Source: Zeus faber (lineage: Eukaryota > Chordata > Actinopteri > Zeiformes > Zeidae). Taken from it: 64,000 nucleotides of DNA. The number at the start of each line of letters is the position of its first letter. The first letter of the stretch is position 1. The DNA lies in assembly GCA_960531495.1 (NCBI GenBank), contig OY482851.1, positions 16,355,321 to 16,419,320 on the forward strand. The letters are read 5' to 3'. The notes below the pieces were generated by a model, which worked only from the letters and a program-made list of their open reading frames with translations, was not told the origin of the DNA and did not search any database. Of the stretch, positions 51,371-64,000 are shown piece by piece. The translations under genes and the position numbers were made by a program.

Positions 51371-51491
51371 GCGGTTGACTGATTCATTGGTCGGCTGATT
51401 AATTGGGTCGATACTTGCACATTTTGAGTTCCTGGGCATTCGGCCGATGTTTGCTCTCTATTTACATATCGAATGAGAATATTAGCGAGTT

Positions 51492-51561
<70 letters not shown>

Positions 51562-52376
51562 GCTGCAGTGCCCACATAGCCCAGCCTCCTCTCCCTCACT
51601 CGCTGGTCTGTTATGGTGTTAGCTCATGAACGATGGCAAGTGCAGAGCCTCCGCGACCGGTTTTGAACTAAAACAGCTGGAGTGCTGTTTGGAAATACTT
51701 CTCATTTAAGGCAAAATCTAACGCTAACTCAGAGAATTCAAGCAGAGTTTTTCTTTCTCCTCCAGGCAGCGCTGCACACTGCGTGTGTTCCTGTATCGCT
51801 TTTCCTGTGCTTTTATTGTTTCCTAACTTGTATGAAACAAAACGATGAAAACAACTGAGTTAAGGGACTGTCCCATTCCATCCTGTTACAAACATAAACC
51901 CTGTGTGTCCTGAGCCGCGTCACACCATTTCCCCGTTGCTTTCCGTTTCTATCGGACTTCATTTTGTAAAAACTGGATGTTTTTGTGTAAATACTTACTT
52001 GTGAATTGTAAATCCTGCACTTTTGCAATGGGCAGACTCTGTTTCCCGTTAGGACACTGTTTATTTGAAAAAAATGTTTATCGTTTATAATCATTTATTT
52101 TTCATAGGGGTTTTTAAAAAAAAATTTTATTTTTTTTTTTACGAAGTTTAGTTTTTCATTATCTGTGGACATTTATTTAGTTGATAAATTTTTTAATATA
52201 AAATAAGTGCACTGCAGAGAATGCAGACAATTACATGTTAATGTTCAATAAATGTTCATTTAAGTTGTATGTGTATTGTCTCATTTGTTATTATTAAATT
52301 GTTTTATCAAATACAAAATGAAATCTGCATTATATATCGGGCATTGGCCACCCTGCTCTCTATCAGAATCGGCCAT
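51371..52376. mobile_element. Possible hAT-like non-autonomous element
   Basis: Begins GGTTGACTGATTCATTGG and TCGGCTGATTAATTGGG, and ends near ATATATCGGGCATTGGCC and TCAGAATCGGCC. These words recall fish hAT elements rich in ATCGGCCGAT. It contains a (CA)n tract at 51494-51560. No transposase is seen and the ends are approximate. Confidence 0.3.
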
Positions 52377-55300
52377 TGCAAATCCCATAACAGTCGTTCA
52401 CTATATGAAATTCAATATATATACAAAATATATGGACAAAGTACAGTGGGGTGGACAAAACACAAGAGAAACATGCACATGACGAGCATTAAGACGCTGA
52501 GTTAAGCAGTTATGTAGCTATGCTCTGGTGACTACACAGCTGTGACTGTGTAGTAAAACAATACAACAGAACTATGGACACTTTTGTGTGGTCGGGTAGT
52601 ATCTCATTAGTTCTGCTATTTTGCTGCTGTTTGCAGTTGGGCTTTTCTTTTGTTGGATGTCTTCGACGCTGAACTCGCACTCATACAATTATGGTTGACT
52701 TTTTGACTCTGCCAGGATGTAGCAAAACACATACTCGATCCATAATATCCTCTGTGCATACACTCAGTCATTTCATTTTTTACTTTCTCAAATTATGTTT
52801 TAGAGTAAGATGACTAAGGTGTGTACTACAGTGAACAGGCAATTTTGTTTTTTTCCAGTTCAGATGTCCCTTGCGATCCCTTGAGCTACAGCAATACAGA
52901 TAATATTGAGAAGTATTTTGGATGTTACTTTATATACACACACCACTTTTTCAACTAATAAAAATAAACAAGGTTGAAAATAGGCAAAGTATTCCTAAAC
53001 ATCTATTACTTATGTCATTTTTTTTTTTTTTTTTTTTTTTTTTTTGCCAATGCAGAAATACCAATGTACCTCTACTAGCCCCACTTTCATTATCATTACT
53101 GTTACATGCATTAGCAGTATTTATGTTGAATCTGGAATGTTAATCAGGTGTGGCCCGGTTTGTATAGGAGCTCAGTGTGCACTGTGCAGGAACCGGCACG
53201 TTAATCTACCAGCACTCTTTGTTTCTGTGACAGGACTAGATATGTTTGGGTGCTGCACCAACACACCCACACGACTGCTAAAGTATGAAGAAATAAATTG
53301 CATGGTTCCGGTGTGCAGACAATATGGCTATGCTTTTGTCTTCGGGGAACAATGGCCGTTGTTTTCTCCAGAGAGGAGCAGCACGGTTTATACAGCGGGA
53401 GGAGGACTGTGGCTTGAGCCTTCCTCTTGTGAATCCCTCAGGGAAGAATAATTTCCTGAGATCCACAGAAACTGTCCAGCGGATGTTGATGTTTTGATTT
53501 CCAGCCTGCTTTGTTTAAAGTGAGAGCACTTGGAGAGAAACAGCTGATTTGTCGAGCTCAGTATTGCCCCACGTGCTTCCTGCTGCGTGTTGCTGTGGTG
53601 GTCATGGTGAAGCTGGTGTTTCTGGCCCCCGGAAGATCTAGTGGAAGAAAGCGGTCTGGCTCTGGAGCCTCGAAACATGCCTTCCCCTCCCAGTGTATAT
53701 CCAATAGGACTTTCTCTTTCACCCCTCATATTAAACCTAAAGAGCCAATCGTGCAAAGCTTCACTTTTAGCGAGCAGTATTGTCCCATATTTGGAGAAGG
53801 CTCCTCTTGTACCATGTCATGACCTGGCTTTTTGTGACGGACAGTGCCTGAAAGTGTGCAGGAACAGGCCATTGTGATGATATCTTATCTGGTTCTGTTT
53901 GGATGTTCCATGTTGACAGTTTCTTTCTGATGTGTACATTTTTCACATATCTATCATTTAAGATAGGAAACGTTATATTTTCTGAAAAAGATGACTGTAT
54001 GCTACCCAGCCCTGTTCTTTCGGGGGGGGGAAAAGGAGGCTGAAAATGATCCATGGTTGCTGTAATGGAAGTCTGAACAACAAAGAAAATGTAAACAGAG
54101 ACAGGAAGATGGGAGATTGATGATGTGGCACAAAACAAAGGGGACCTAGTTTAACCGTTTGGAGAGTCCAAAAAAACCCACATTGGATCATAGAATAGAA
54201 TTTGGGTTTTAATTGCAAAGGATTTGCTTTGTCAGTGATCAAGTTGCAACTCGGGCTATGTACTTTCTCACCCTCCACTTCTTTTCAAGGTTGGATTTTA
54301 TTTACTGTAAACACCAGCTTGGTAGGGGCTGAGTGGGTGGAAAGAAAGCTAAAAACGAAAAAGAGAAACCCTATTCCTAAAGGCGTTGGAGAGAACACTT
54401 TATCCTACCTCATTTGATATGAATATGTGATTGTCCCAGACGCAATCCTGTGTTGAGGCCTCCAAATGTGCATCAAAATTGTCCTGAGTACGCAGTGATT
54501 GACCTGGATTTTTTGCTTACCCTATGACCTGACCTGCCGGCCTAGCCTGTGGAGGGAGAGAGGGAGAGAGAGAGTCAAACTGCACACAGAGACCTCCATT
54601 CAAAGTCTGACATTGACAAGTCAGCCACTGTATTTTAGAGCTTCCAAATTGTCTTTGATGCATTCAACAGTCGATAAGTAATTCGGGTGAATAACGGCAA
54701 CGACTCAAAGATTGGACTCTTGCTGGAGGCGATTGCTAAATGAGCTTCACTACAGCGCTGAGCCATAGACGAAGGGCATTGACCCTGCACATGCGGTCTC
54801 TCGCGGTGATAATCCGTCAGCACGTGGAGTCCAAAGCAATAATGTAAGAGCGTAGCGGCCGTCAGCCTCCAGTGGGCCCATAGCGTGCTCCTGGTGTGGG
54901 CTCAGTTGGGAGTGATTAGCGTGTGTTTGGATCTGTCTTCAATGCGTCATTACAGTCCGTCCTCCGGTACTTTGTCGATGCCCCGGACCCCCCTCTGACC
55001 CACATGCATTCCTCGATCTGTTGTTTCTTTATGCCTGGACTTTGAAGTATAAAGGGCGACATTGGATTCCCAGGTCGGGTCCGTTGCACTCCCCCCCCCT
55101 GTCCATCTTCTTAACATCCCAACACTGTGTTCTTATTGACGGAGAACAAATCCCTCCCACGTAGCCAAAACCACTTTGTGCTCATATGGTGCAGAAAAAA
55201 GGAGAGAACGTTCTCTGCCTGGCTCCCTTTTCCTCCTTTGGCCCTGTTTCTCACTTTTGTTTGCACTCCCGCTCACGTCTCACGAGTCCTCCGCCGCAGA

Positions 55301-56038
55301 CAATGGACCTGCAGTTAGCATCGTTGCAAACTGCAATCTAACCTTGGATTTGGGTCATTGTATTGTTGTTTTGTTTTGATTCCATGCTGGAGGCTAGTAA
55401 GTGAAACCCGGGGATTATATTCATATTTAGATTGGTGTGGTATGTGCAGAGTGATAACAGTATTTTATTTTCTGTCATGTTTGAGACCGTTTTTGTATTT
55501 GAAGGTATACGAATATGCCTTACATATCACAACTAAAATAAAGAATTGCACATTGCAAAACAAAATGAAAATGTATGGAGTGTTTGGGAAGGGGTGCAAA
55601 ATCCTTATTAGGAGTGCAATTTTGAAAAACAGAATTATATCTTTGTAAATAAGAAATATATGATGATATGACCTCTTTGCAATATGAACAAGCCCGAACT
55701 TTGATGAGAGAGGGTCTTCTTCAGTGTAAGTTATAGAAAGGTTTTGCGGTGATGAAGGATAACATTGCTCAGCTACACAATCTCTTTCGTCACAGTCTTC
55801 AACTCCATGGTTGTGTGATTATTTATGTACTTTTGAGCATCTGTACAAGTTAGGCCTCCTTAGCAGCAGCTGGTAATCCGTTCGAGCTCTACTTTGAGGA
55901 GTATCCACAGTCCTTATAAGGCCAAACTCACTTGTGGTGCCTGACGCCGAAATTTAAATCACTGATCCGATCTGCTGCCTGGCTGAACTCTGACCTCACA
56001 GTCCACTCTGGAAATTATTACCCTAACCCCCTAATTTT

Positions 56039-56042
56039 CACA

Positions 56043-56080
<38 letters not shown>
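56039..56080. repeat. (CA)n microsatellite
   Basis: CA dinucleotide tract in the presumed intron. Confidence 0.9.
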
Positions 56081-56083
<3 letters not shown>

Positions 56084-57214
56084 ACTTCCCCCCTCGCACT
56101 TACTTTCTTTCGGTATCTCTGTGTTTTTTCTTTTTATCAGCCTGTGTTAAGACAGACATGACACTTTTAAAAGTTTACAGAGCACTGGCATGAAATTGCT
56201 AAGGATGGAATTGAGACAGTTTCATGCTTAGCCCCTCTTGATGTCAAAGAGGTCAGAACCCTTTTCCTGAGGACGGCTGGCCTCAGTCACATGGCTGGAG
56301 GTAAGAGGAGCAGAAAGAGGAGGGGCTGATAACATCCAAACACCCGTGTGTGTTTGCCGGGTTGGCAACCAGGCATCAGGTTTTGGTTGCCGAAACTGAA
56401 AATATGGTTGCTATTTTTAGCCATCTTATAGTTTGAGCAATTAAGATATTGCATCTGCGTTTGCATCTTTCCATTTAAAAGTAGCACTCCACCAGATGAG
56501 GTCTGAGCCATGCTCCTCAATAATGCTGTCCGTCTACAAAGATAAGAGCTGGTTATTTTTTTGTAACTACTGTATGTTGACAAATTTGACTAGAAAAATG
56601 ACTAAAACTAAAGACATTTCCTGTATTTTTTTATTTTATTTTAATTAGCTTTCTAGGTACACAATATAGTTTCAGTTAATTTTAGTTTTTTCTGTCTACT
56701 TCTAACTAAAATGTTTTTTCACACCCAGTTTCATTTTTTGTTTTAATTAACTGTACAGGGATGCAATCACATGTATGGTGAAAAAAGGTCTTTCCAGGTT
56801 GCGTCACGCATTACAGTTTTCTGACCCTGTGAACACAGCATTGCTTTGGAGCTCTTTCAAACAGAAGTGGACCCGGAGGGTGTCCACGTCTAATGTAATA
56901 TCAGAGAACGAGTCCACTAGTTAATTGATCACGGATGCTGTCATTCTCTCAGACGAAAAAAAAAAAAAAACCTGGCAACCGATAATGTCGAGCCCTGAGC
57001 AGGTAATGTCAGGCTGGAGGTTCAAAACGCTCCTTAGCCTAAGTGACCGTGATGTAGGACCACATGGTAACATCCAACATTTCAACTCTCAGCACAAAAT
57101 GACAAACGCTGATAGACAGTCCACACACAGAAACATGCCTGGCATGGCTCAACAGCTCAGAATACACAATGTGGCTGAAGTTGAAGCAGTAGACCTAAGC
57201 TGCTTTCACACATG

Positions 57215-57262
57215 AACTCCAGACAATGTCCAGATAATCAAGTCCGGACATTGTCCGGAGTT
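57215..57262. repeat. Inverted repeat with GTCCGGACATTGTCC core
   Basis: Arms 57215-57234 and 57243-57262 pair at 18 of 20 positions with an 8-nt loop. TTTCACACATG flanks both sides, which suggests a small mobile-element remnant. Confidence 0.7.
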
Positions 57263-58489
57263 ACCCTTTCACACATGTAGCACACAACCGGAGATTGTCC
57301 GTGTCAGACACGTCTACACCTACTGGAAATACTCTGTTTGGTTTAGATAAGGGGTGGAGCCTGGGTAGAGCATGCAGAGGCAGGACGCAACGCAATGCCG
57401 CTGCAGAATTTTAGCACACCCAAGATGGCGGATGAGGCTACCGACTTTGCTTTTTTTAGCGTTGACACTCCATGTATTTGGACGTGATATATAGCCTAAC
57501 TGTGGATCACGCTTGTCTGAATGCTTAACATATCTCAGGGCTCCAAATCTGTCAAGTGTGACTAAACATTTTCATTGGTTGCACCAATGCGCCTGGAATT
57601 TAGCAGGTCTGACTCAAAAAATAATAAAAGCCAGATATTTGCCTTTGAACAAATATTATAAACATGGCTTATTTTCTGTAGATTATTTTGTCAGCGTACA
57701 GCAGGATTTTATGTACATTTTGCACATATGCCATGCATGTTTCTGTGTGTGTGAGAACGGGCCCTGTACTCCCTCCAACATTCCTTGCGCACAAGAGAAA
57801 TTGTGAGTGACATCACAACCTTAAAAAGTAGCCTTATCCAAAATGAACAGAACTATAACAACTATTGATTATTTTGTTGTTAAGAAAAACGCTGCAGTGC
57901 CCTGTCTCGGTTCCTTAAATGGCTAATCCTGACCTGAAATTGTTTTTGGGGGTGCTCTTCCTGTCGGCAAGCTCGGCAGCCAGGAGCGATTGGGGTGCAT
58001 TTTTCGCACTGGTCTCCCTTTCCAATGGTACCAACAATGCGCGCGGCAGCCGGTGCCCACGATCGGCGCGCCAAAACAGACGGTTTTTATTCTATATAGT
58101 AGGTTATTTTATTCCACATCTCCTAATGGAATGAAACAAGTGCGGTATGGAACGAAATTGTGCATAATGGGGACGCTTTCTCCCTGACTGTCCCCGATCA
58201 ACCCCTCTACATGCATTATGCGCAGAAACCAAATCGTAACGAGTCTAGAGTCGTGCCCTCTTCTCCCGTGCCCCGCCCTTACACTGTTTTTAGTTTTTTA
58301 TCTGGAGGAACGGGGCACGGCGAGCCATGTTTGCGTCTGTGTCCGGACACGGACAAAATATGATTCCCTTCTATGATTCCCCATTTATAATTACCCATTG
58401 AAATGTTATCTCTGTGAATTTTGTAAGCTTCTATCTGTTTTATCCTGTTATAGTGATGCACACTGCCTGGGGAAAAAGAGGGGAAAAAA

Positions 58490-58577
58490 AAAAACCGACT
58501 GCTCAACTCTGGAACTCAGTTGATTGACGGGTTTCCGACTGATGATTCGAGTCGTCGACTTTCGGGGGCAGCCATAG
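58490..58577. mobile_element. hAT-like end fragment
   Basis: ATTCGAGTCGTCGACTTTCG followed by GGGGCAGCC matches the right end of the element at 30566-32527. The opposite end was not found. Confidence 0.4.
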
Positions 58578-60087
58578 TAAAAAGTTAGTCTGGAGTCCTG
58601 CATCTACTTGCCGATAGTCACATATTTAGTAGGACAGAACTAAACTATTAAAAAACCAAACAAAGAACATTTGGAAATAATGTTTTGCCCGTAGTGTATG
58701 TAGGTCACTCGCGGGTCACTGAAGGTCATTGAAGGTCACTGTTCTTTAGTTTGCAGGAGGCTCTCCCCAGCTGCACGGCATTACCGGTGCATTCTGGTGA
58801 GCCATAAACACCCTCTAATTGACAGTGATTGATTGAGCTATTTAATTCTGATGTCTGCATTCAAGTTTGTGGTTTGCTCTTTGGCAAAGTTTCTCAGCAG
58901 GAAGTGAGTCAGAGAGCTACATGCCCTCACAGGACGGCTCATAAAATATTAAGATCGCTGTTTTGTTTTGTTGCTCTTGCTGCGCATTGCTGCAGTGCGC
59001 CCTGTAATTTGGGAGGATTCCTGTACGTTGGTTACCCAGTTTTCCAGGTAATATTCAACAAGCCCCGTTTTATGACGGACGCAAATATTTTGAAATTCCC
59101 TAGGTATCCATTTTCTTTTTTTAAACTTTATCACCATTAGCCTCACATTCATTACAATTATAAACGTAGAACAATCACTGATGCCTTGCCCTCCACCTGC
59201 ATGTTTAATTAAAGAGGATCTATTATGCTCCTTTTCACCAAGTTAATTTATGGTCTCTTAAGATTTTTGCTGAAAATACCAATCAATTTATGCATTCGAG
59301 CCATTCTAACAAACAAAAAAAACAAAAACCCCAATGTTTAAAATTAGTTCATCCTGTTTGTTGCACAGTGAATGCAATTTAGAGAGAAACATTCCCGGTA
59401 ACGGTGTGCCAAGTCTGCGTCAGCGGAGACGCACGACGCACCGACACATCTCCCTCTCCTCCGGCGTTTCACTGTGTGTACAAGGGAGAGTACGCTTTTG
59501 ACCAGAATGTCCAGTAATTCCAAAGATGTGGGGGGCTTTGCCACCAGACCGTGAGAACACGGGCGGGATTTTTTTCAGGAGCGATCTGCGATCTGCTCTT
59601 AAGCAGAGCAGCAGAAGGAAACGGAGTAGCGTCTAGCGTTTTTATTTGCTTTGTATGGAGAAAAGATCGCTCTGATCGGAGCTGCAGGTAGTAATTTTCC
59701 TTTTATCAGCATTCCCCTCTGGCAAAGAAATAGCATCTGTTTTTCTGTGCTTATTTTGGTGAGTAACTTACAAGTAGTGGAATAAGGAACTTATTATTTA
59801 TCATTCTGAAGTCTAGTTTTGCTAAAGCTGTCAACTGTTTAAGTGTGTTGTTTAAATATTCTCATATTTTAGTTATTTTATATCATTTTGAATATTCTAA
59901 TAATATTCTAATAATATTCTAATATTCTAATTATTTCAATTTATTTTTTATTGTATTTTATTCTATATATTTTTTATCTTATTCTATAAGTATTCCACTT
60001 ACTGTATTACGTTTTAGGAGTCAGTTAGTCGGTCTATTAGAAAGGAATTTTCTACTTTTTATTTTATTTTAGTACTTTTTCCTAGGA

Positions 60088-60190
60088 CTTCTTGTGTGCT
60101 ATCACCGGGTGCGTTGCATTACATTTCACTGCATATATGTATGGAAGTATGTATATGTATGTGACAAATAAAAATCTTGAATCTTGAATC
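60088..60190 (+). mobile_element. LINE-type 3' tail fragment
   Basis: Same tail as 39566-39652: ATCACCGGGTGC, CATTTCACTGCATATATGTA, TATGTGACAAATAAAAATCT, then a short TTGAATC repeat. Confidence 0.6.
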
Positions 60191-62240
60191 TAATAAGTTA
60201 CTTATTTAGAAAGTTGTTTTTCTTTACAAATCAGGACTTGATAGTCGAACAGTGGCATAGCTGTCAGTACTAAAATAAATACATACGTATGTTTAAATCA
60301 AAGATCGAGTTATGACCTTAAAATCGAAAGGCAAATTGAAATGTGGATTTGGAGAATCGTGATACCCCTAGTGGACACACACAGAAAGAAACACACAGCA
60401 GAATTATTTTTTAAATACTTATATTTACCTTGTCTGCAGTTTTGTCACGGACAGTTGTTATGAATTCCTCTTTCTTTTAAAAGATTTATGCTGGTCTCTG
60501 CAGCCAACAGCAGAGCACTTCCCTTCCTAAGCTCTTAGTTTCGGTGTTCTCGGGTCCGGTGGCGCTCAGATGGCGTGCAGCTCTAATTCTACTGAAGTGA
60601 CGTATATTACTGCGGTGATGTATATTAGGGCAGCAAAGCTGAACCGCTCGTTTCAGGACATTTTGTTTGACAGTTTGTGCCCATCAGAGACCCAACTGTA
60701 TGTGCACAAGCACTGAAAAAGTTTTGCACAATAGGTCCCCTTTAACAAATATTGTACATTTTATGCCGAAAGAAAAAAAAACAGAAATGGCCAAACAGTA
60801 AACCAGACAAAACCAACAGGAAAAAGATGGACAGCGGTCATGTAATCACGCAGCTATATATACTTTTTTAAACGTACATCTCCATTTTCATTGTTATAGT
60901 ATAGTATTTCATCTTTTAAATGGAAGTAACCTAGACTGCATTTGAACATCTGTCAATCTCCCTCGCTGTCTGTTCTCCACCCCATCCAGCAGAACCGCCT
61001 CCACCATCCTGTTTCTGCGTACTGAGTCACGTCACCGCGGTGAGTCACCCCCGGCCAGGTGGGACTCGGACTCTGGCTCGGCGCAGTACAGTACACCAGA
61101 CTGCATTGTGACGGGGGCCGGCGCTGTGACTCAGGCCGCTGGAAGCTCAGGGACGTTGTGATGACGGTTTCATCTTCCAGTGAAACGAGCCTCGTAGACG
61201 TTTGATACACCGACACGCGTACTACCTCTGTCTGTCGACGCGGTCGTAAAAAAAAAAAGGGTCTGTTTTCCTTTCTTTTTGTCATCTCGGTCTGGGAATT
61301 CTGCGGACGCCACAGTACAATGGCGCTGAGAGGCCCAACGGCCGCCGCCGCACAGGGGTGTTATTGTGAGAGCGGCCTTCACGGCTGACGTTTGGCTCGC
61401 AGGGATTTTAATTTAACTTCACTGACGGTTGGTTACCCAGAAGCCTCCTGCCGATTTCAAAAAACGCCTGCGAGGGCAAGCCGTTCGGTTTGAGGTGGCG
61501 TCACCGTGCAACTGAACTCTGGATTATTTTAAATTCTATACCTTCTTTCAACTCATTTTCCCTCCTCCCTCCTTTCCCTCCGCCTGACATACTTAACTCT
61601 TTGTATTGGCTACCTTCATCTGGGGGGTGTTTTGTCAAGTGGACTTTGTGTCGACATGGGTGTGTTTCCGTCCCTGGTTCTTTAACGGTTATGTTGTGTT
61701 TTGTTTGGCAAGTGCCCAGGTTCAAGGTGTGTTTTACTCAAATAGCTTGAAGCAAAAGTCAGTTTCAACTGCTGACATTCTGCCAATTTGCAAGTTGTAT
61801 CTTCACAAGTGTGTGTCACAGCCAATCAGAACAGAGGCGGGCAAAGCTGTGACGACTGACTGGTCTGTTTATCCCAAAACAACAGTTTTTATTGCCTTAA
61901 GATAGGGTTTTAAATTATGGGATTCTTTGTTGTGTCGGTTCTTTGATGTGCTTTTGCTCGGAAACACGTCAACCAATCTTTGCTCCGTACTATTCGTCCA
62001 CATTTCTACTTGCGTCTAGACTGCACTTGTGTTGTCCCACAGTCCTAGAATGTGGTCCTGAAAAATGTCAGGCTATAGTGAATGTTATTTTGTAGAAAAT
62101 CCTTTGGCTTTGGGCAGTTCTTCTCTTGTATCTGAACAGTGAATACATAACATTCATCTGAAAACTTGGCAGCACACTGGACATGTAATCACATCATTCC
62201 TTTAACTTGGTGGTAAGCTTGACCATGCGGTAAAAGACAA

Positions 62241-62242
<2 letters not shown>

Positions 62243-62283
<41 letters not shown>

Positions 62284-62335
62284 GTGCGTGTGTGCGTGTG
62301 TGCGTGCGTGCGTGCGTGCGTGCATGCGTGCGTGC
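62243..62335. repeat. (TG)n(TGCG)n compound microsatellite
   Basis: GT tract grading into GTGC/GTGTGC repeats in the presumed intron. Confidence 0.9.
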
Positions 62336-64000
62336 CAGAGAATAATGTGTTGATATAGAAAAAAAACTAAACAACTGTGTATTAATATCCTCTCCTTTCA
62401 CACATCTCTGCCCATGTGTCACATCACTGGTTCAGACGGAGGCTGTGTTTGTTGGATTTTAGGACTCTCTCTCTCCCTGTGAGTCAGCAGGAATGTGAGG
62501 AATGACCTGTGTGAGTCTTGTTCCTTGCCCACCCTGTTCTCATCTGCCCATTTTTAGGCATGGTCAAGTCTCGTTTGTCTTTAGTTGCGCTCTTTCCCCC
62601 CCCCTTTCCGTCATCGGTCAACCACGATACATCCCCTCCCTTCCTTCTTCCTCCACCGCATATCCTCCCTTGTAGCACCTTCTCTTCTTACCTTATGACT
62701 TTTCACTTTTGCATTCAGCCCAAAACCATTTTCAAAATGCATCCACGATTCAGAACAAATAAACACGGTATGGAGGACAGCCGCTTTAGGCTGGGCTCAG
62801 ATTTCAATGAACCACGTGAGCTCATTTTCACTGTCTCGCTCCCTTTTTCAATGTTATCGCCTCGGACCGGACCGGCTTAGCCCCGGATCCAAATTCCACA
62901 ACCAGAAAGCCAGATGATGCACAATGGAGTCTGTCTCGCAAGTTTTACCTTGGGGTAGCAAGAAAACCATTAGAGAGCTTGTGATTTTGAGGTCTATGGG
63001 TTCTGTCAGCTGGAGATGAAGGCTCTGCTCATCTCTGCGTGCGCTGACAGGTTTCCGCTGTCAGTAGCAGAGCCCAGCGAGAATTCTGTCTTCCACATGA
63101 CAGGAGAGGGCCCCCTCCACCCTCCCATGCACAGGCCTGTCACTCACATGCAAGCAGCCAGCTGATTTAGGTACCGTGCCTCTCTACACAACTCATTTAA
63201 CACGGAGAACACACATTTTCGCAAATAGGTACTGTAGGCACACATAAATGGGGCTGCACGGACACACCTTAATTGCTCTGTGAGAAATACACACAACTTT
63301 TTGGCTCACCTGATAGGGCAAACGGCTCAGTGGTTCTGAGTGTTCCAAGTTGGCCCACTTCATCAGATCAGCCTCAGTCAACAGCCTTCCATAGCGGCGT
63401 GGTTACTGTTCAGACGTAAAGAAATGTAGCTTAAAGTGTGAATTCAGATGGGGCATGGAGTCATGCTCATCGTCAGCGGAATGTCCGTAGTATCTATCGC
63501 AGCTCCTTCATTTAACGTACTCAAATGCTGCCTTCAACACTGCTATGCCCGACTGCGTAAAATCTCCCACCACCACTCCTGCCTTAACCGCCAAGATGGA
63601 GGTTGAAGCAAGAGGTGGCTCAGCTCTGTTCTGTGTCTCCTTGGGTTGCATTGGTAAGACTTTCCCGGTTATGACCGAAGCGGCCACTGGAGCAGAGCCT
63701 TTACGCCCAAAACATGATTCTATGCTTATCAATCTAGCATATGGTTGAATTAAATAAACTGTTTAATCTACGGCTAAGTGTCTTGGCTGAAATACAAGTG
63801 GAAATGATAGTACTTAGACAACAGATGGAGTTGGAGAGCTTTCCTGTAGATCAAATGTGCCTCACAAGTAGAGCATAAAACCCAACCACAGATGCTGATC
63901 TGTTTCCCGTTGTTTCTCTGGTCTTTCCTTTGCCCTTCATTGAACTCAAATCAGATGTCAATGCAAAACTTTAAGGCTATCGACACCGCTCTCTTATGGA

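Noticed and set aside
60953-61382. Open frames in the GC-richer patch
   Set aside because: The frames have no protein-like composition or similarity and seem to follow from base composition.
62723-62773. Possible small exon (cattcag acceptor, PKTIFKMHPRFRTNKH, gtatgg donor) in the long intron
   Set aside because: It is only about 50 bp with no recognisable protein and a mediocre donor. It could follow 44972 in phase, but nothing else supports it.
63508-63732. Minus-strand ORF with KVLPMQPKETQNRAEPP and SILAVKAGVVVGDF, protein-like in composition
   Set aside because: No family recognised, no splice signals that make sense, and no neighbouring exons. It may be a repeat remnant or chance.

Overview
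This window is nuclear genomic DNA from a ray-finned (teleost) fish. The evidence is split genes with GT-AG introns, vertebrate proteins at fish-like divergence, compact introns full of (CA)n/(CT)n microsatellites, two Tc1-family transposons, a tRNA-derived SINE and short LINE 3' tails. All exon models below were built by eye from splice signals, reading phase and remembered vertebrate protein sequences; no alignment was run.

Layout. (1) 1-16.1 kb, plus strand: the 3' part of pitpnm2, a membrane-associated phosphatidylinositol transfer protein (Nir3/RdgB family). Twenty exons were placed, carrying the linker, DDHD and LNS2 regions, one of them an in-frame cassette, followed by a ~3.6 kb 3'UTR. 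(2) 16.5-18.5 kb, minus strand: complete arl6ip4 (SRp25-like, Ser/Arg/Lys-rich nuclear protein), convergent with pitpnm2. (3) 19.0-22.6 kb, minus strand: complete mthfd2, the mitochondrial one-carbon enzyme, 8 exons and 338 codons. (4) 25.3-35.6 kb, plus strand: complete mob1a, the Hippo/LATS co-activator, 216 aa in 6 exons, head-to-head with mthfd2 across a 2.7 kb spacer that holds a ~1 kb AT-rich minisatellite, an 85-bp tandem repeat and a CTCF-like site. (5) 36.0-42.5 kb, plus strand: complete trafd1 (FLN29, a negative regulator of innate signalling), 574 aa in 11 coding exons. It has a perfect ISRE near its start, a GC-AG intron and a Tc1 element in intron 2. (6) 42.5-44.5 kb: 3' flank with a second Tc1 copy. 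(7) 44.5-64 kb: a CpG-rich promoter and a putative 17-codon first coding exon of an unidentified gene, then about 19 kb with no convincing exon, apparently its first intron.

The genes do not form one pathway. From memory of human gene order, pitpnm2/arl6ip4 correspond to 12q24.31, mthfd2/mob1a to 2p13 and trafd1 to 12q24.13, so the window joins three blocks that are separate in human. I saw no wholly new biological system. The points most worth a second look are the ISRE at trafd1, the CTCF and CRE sites and minisatellite around the mthfd2-mob1a promoter pair, the cassette and divergent exons of pitpnm2, and the trafd1 GC-AG intron, whose retention would give a truncated protein.
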